DNA of 5,976 bases, from NCBI GenBank assembly GCA_029239575.1, contig JARBUP010000262.1, positions 1 through 5,976 of the forward strand. Reading direction: 5' to 3'. Source of the DNA: Bacillota bacterium (GTDB lineage: Bacteria > Bacillota > Clostridia > Tissierellales > Sedimentibacteraceae). Position numbers and translations under genes: made by a program. Shown in pieces: positions 4,406-5,976 of this stretch (its first letter is position 1; every line of letters begins with the position of its first letter). Under the pieces are notes generated by a model, which saw only the letters and a list, made by a program, of their open reading frames with translations, had not been told where the DNA came from and ran no database searches.

Positions 4406-5758
4406 ATGAAATTTCGTATAACAAATAAAATCATATATGATGTAATAATTATGATGGTAGGTTTTGGAATACTTACCGGAATCGCATTTCCTCATTTTAT
4501 TATATTTATGGGAATTCCTGAAAAATCAGTGTTAAATATAAAATTCTTTATATATTGTATTTTTGCAGGTATTTTAGTTGCAATAGTAAACATAGCTATT
4601 GTTAAATTATTCATAATTAGGCGTATTAGTGCGCTATCACAGCAGATGGAGGAAGTTAAAAACACTCTTGAAATGTCCTGCACCACAATTGGTTATAAAT
4701 GCGAACCTAATGGTCTCCTTCTAAAAGAAGATTCTGATGATGAACTTGGTGAAAGTATTAAATCATTTAACAGCCTAGTCATTACTTTATCAAATGCATT
4801 AAAATTCGAATCAGAAGTACGTGCTTTCTCCATTATGCTTTCTAATCAAATGGATGTCAATGTAATAGCTAATGATGCACTTAAATTCCTCATGAAATAT
4901 CTTTGTTCAGATAGTGGAATGCTTTTGTACAAAATAAATGGAAACTTAATAGTCCTATCATCCTATGGAATAGAAATATCAGAAAATATTACTCAAAACA
5001 ACATAATTGAAAAGGTTATACAACAAGGTAAAATGTGCATTATGGATTTAAAAGATCAAGAAATATTTCTTAAGGAAGCTAAATTTGTACATATGCCTAA
5101 TAGTATCATTGCTCAGCCAATCATATCTGAGGGCATTAACAACGGTATTATAATTTTGTCTAAAAATACTTTATTTAGCAAAGAAGAATTAAATAAACTT
5201 GACACTCTATCTATTGGACTGTCATTAGCATTAACAAATGCTGTAGCACATGGTCAGTTGCAAGAATTGGCAATTAGAGATCCTCTTACTTGTGCATATA
5301 ACCGTCGCTCTGGAATTATACGTTTAAACCAGGAACTTGAACGCTCAGCAAAAGAAGGTTATCCACTAAGTATAATAATGATTGATATTGATTATTTTAA
5401 AGCTGTAAATGATTCTCATGGACATCAGGCTGGGGATTTAACATTGACTTATATAACAAAACTTATATGCGATAGCATCCGCGAAACTGATATGTTAGTT
5501 CGTTATGGTGGAGAAGAATTTTTATGCATACTACCAGGTGCAGACCTTAAATCAAGTTATGAGATAGCCGAGCGTACTCGCAAGAAAGTAATGAATGGCA
5601 CTTTAAATTATAATAATTCATCTATAAAAGTAACCATTAGTGCAGGTGTAGTTTCATATCCCGAAACAAACAGTCAGTATGCAGAAATTCTCGTCAACAA
5701 AGCAGATAAATTAATGTATGAAGCTAAAAAATCTGGAAGAAATAGAATTGTAGCATAA
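4406..5758 (+). CDS. Membrane diguanylate cyclase (HAMP-GAF-GGDEF)
   Basis: The 450-residue protein should make cyclic di-GMP from two GTP. Two membrane helices (about 10-33 and 46-70) are joined by only a short outside loop, so there is no extracellular sensor domain. A HAMP-like linker follows (about 70-131, IRRISALSQQMEE and DDELGESIKSFNSL), then a GAF-like region (about 134-285), then the GGDEF domain (about 288-450). The catalytic motif is GGEEF (368-372). Metal and nucleotide residues D327, N335 and D344 are present in DIDYFK, NDSHGH and AGD. The inhibitory I-site RETD (359-362) is intact, five residues before GGEEF, so product feedback is expected. One deviation is DPLTCAYNRR where DPLTGLYNRR is usual. 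AGGGGTG lies eight bases before the ATG, fixing the start. It is divergent from arsC; the GAF ligand is unknown. Confidence 0.93.
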   Translation: MKFRITNKIIYDVIIMMVGFGILTGIAFPHFIIFMGIPEKSVLNIKFFIYCIFAGILVAIVNIAIVKLFIIRRISALSQQMEEVKNTLEMSCTTIGYKCEPNGLLLKEDSDDELGESIKSFNSLVITLSNALKFESEVRAFSIMLSNQMDVNVIANDALKFLMKYLCSDSGMLLYKINGNLIVLSSYGIEISENITQNNIIEKVIQQGKMCIMDLKDQEIFLKEAKFVHMPNSIIAQPIISEGINNGIIILSKNTLFSKEELNKLDTLSIGLSLALTNAVAHGQLQELAIRDPLTCAYNRRSGIIRLNQELERSAKEGYPLSIIMIDIDYFKAVNDSHGHQAGDLTLTYITKLICDSIRETDMLVRYGGEEFLCILPGADLKSSYEIAERTRKKVMNGTLNYNNSSIKVTISAGVVSYPETNSQYAEILVNKADKLMYEAKKSGRNRIVA

Positions 5759-5781
5759 AAACAAACATACTTATAAAAATT

Positions 5782-5846
5782 ATGGTGAATGAAAAAATAA
5801 AGGATTAAAATAATCAGCCGTGTAAATAATTTTGTGTATTCACCAT
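5782..5846. repeat. Inverted repeat between the GGDEF gene and the hflC remnant
   Basis: ATGGTGAAT at 5782-5790 is repeated as its exact complement ATTCACCAT at 5838-5846, with 47 bases between. The right arm lies exactly where similarity to HflC ends. The arms are too far apart for a typical terminator. Inside lies a weak small hairpin, GATTA-AAA-TAATC (5803-5815), which on the minus strand is followed by a T-rich stretch. I see no clear strong terminator for the GGDEF gene in this gap. Confidence 0.4.
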
Positions 5847-5976
5847 TCTGTTATACACTGCTTCTTCATTGTCTGCTGGCAAATCTAAGCGTTTAATTTC
5901 TACAGCTACTGTAGATACTCCATTTTTTTCAATTGTGTGTTTACCATTTCAGTAATTCTGCTTACTGTTTTCATAA
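5814..5976 (-). pseudogene. hflC: Broken fragment of an HflC-like (SPFH/prohibitin family) gene
   Basis: HflC is a membrane protein of the SPFH family that, with HflK, modulates the FtsH protease. Reading leftward from the window edge, one frame gives KTVSRITEMVNTQLKK and then soon stops (TAG at 5906-5908). The next frame gives NGVSTVAVEIKRLDLPADNE and EAVYNRM, which matches the HflC segment around VxIKRxDLPxDNxxAVYxRM. The two halves join if the run of seven A (minus strand, 5923-5929) had eight, so one base seems lost. After YNRM the expected SERxxIAxxxRAEGE continuation is missing. The frame instead reads VNTQNYLHG and ends at TGA (5814-5816). The 5' part lies outside the window. The double damage argues for a decayed remnant; a sequencing error could explain the frameshift but not the abrupt 3' end. 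Confidence 0.75.

Noticed and set aside
5900..5914. Small hairpin CTACAG-CTA-CTGTAG inside the hflC remnant
   Set aside because: It falls in the best-conserved coding part (STVAVE), so coding constraint explains it, and no T-tract follows.

Overview
The window is AT-rich throughout, with strong purine-rich ribosome binding sites and consensus sigma-A type promoters. It carries an anaerobe-style biotin synthase, two flavodoxins and a membrane GGDEF protein. This suggests a low-GC Gram-positive anaerobe, most likely Clostridium or a close relative. No species is named because nothing in the window is diagnostic at that level. Most of it reads as ordinary chromosome. There is no transposase, integrase, phage gene, tRNA, rRNA or CRISPR array.

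Layout, left to right. (1) 1-87: the left edge holds a short interspersed-type repeat. (2) 88-414 (-): a DUF1904 family protein, transcribed divergently from (3) 574-1029 (+), a 151-residue protein with a C-terminal Xre-type helix-turn-helix and an N-terminal part I do not recognise. (4) 1044-2559 (-): a two-gene biotin operon, bioY (biotin ECF transporter S component) then bioB (biotin synthase). It is driven by a TTGACA-17-TATAAT promoter whose -35 box lies inside a BirA-type operator. (5) 2681-4175 (-): an apparent three-gene unit, arsC (thioredoxin-type arsenate reductase), a first flavodoxin, then a second flavodoxin, closed by a hairpin terminator. (6) 4406-5758 (+): a membrane HAMP-GAF-GGDEF diguanylate cyclase, divergent from arsC, with clear promoters for both in the 230-bp gap. 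(7) 5814-5976 (-): a broken piece of an HflC-like (SPFH/prohibitin family) gene, with a one-base frameshift in a poly-A run and an aberrant 3' end.

How it fits together. BioY imports biotin (and possibly dethiobiotin), BioB makes biotin from dethiobiotin, and BirA with biotinyl-AMP would shut the operon off. The other biotin genes are not in this window. Flavodoxins are the usual electron donors for radical SAM enzymes such as BioB, but here they lie in a separate transcription unit headed by arsC. The GGDEF protein has all its catalytic residues and the inhibitory I-site, so it probably makes cyclic di-GMP in response to a cytoplasmic or membrane signal.

The points most worth attention are: a BioB with serine where classical enzymes have one of the auxiliary-cluster cysteines, plus extra conserved-looking cysteines (the 'type II' anaerobe pattern); the Xre protein with an unassigned N-terminal domain; the arsC-flavodoxin-flavodoxin unit; and the hflC remnant. 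I did not find convincing evidence of an entirely new multi-gene system.
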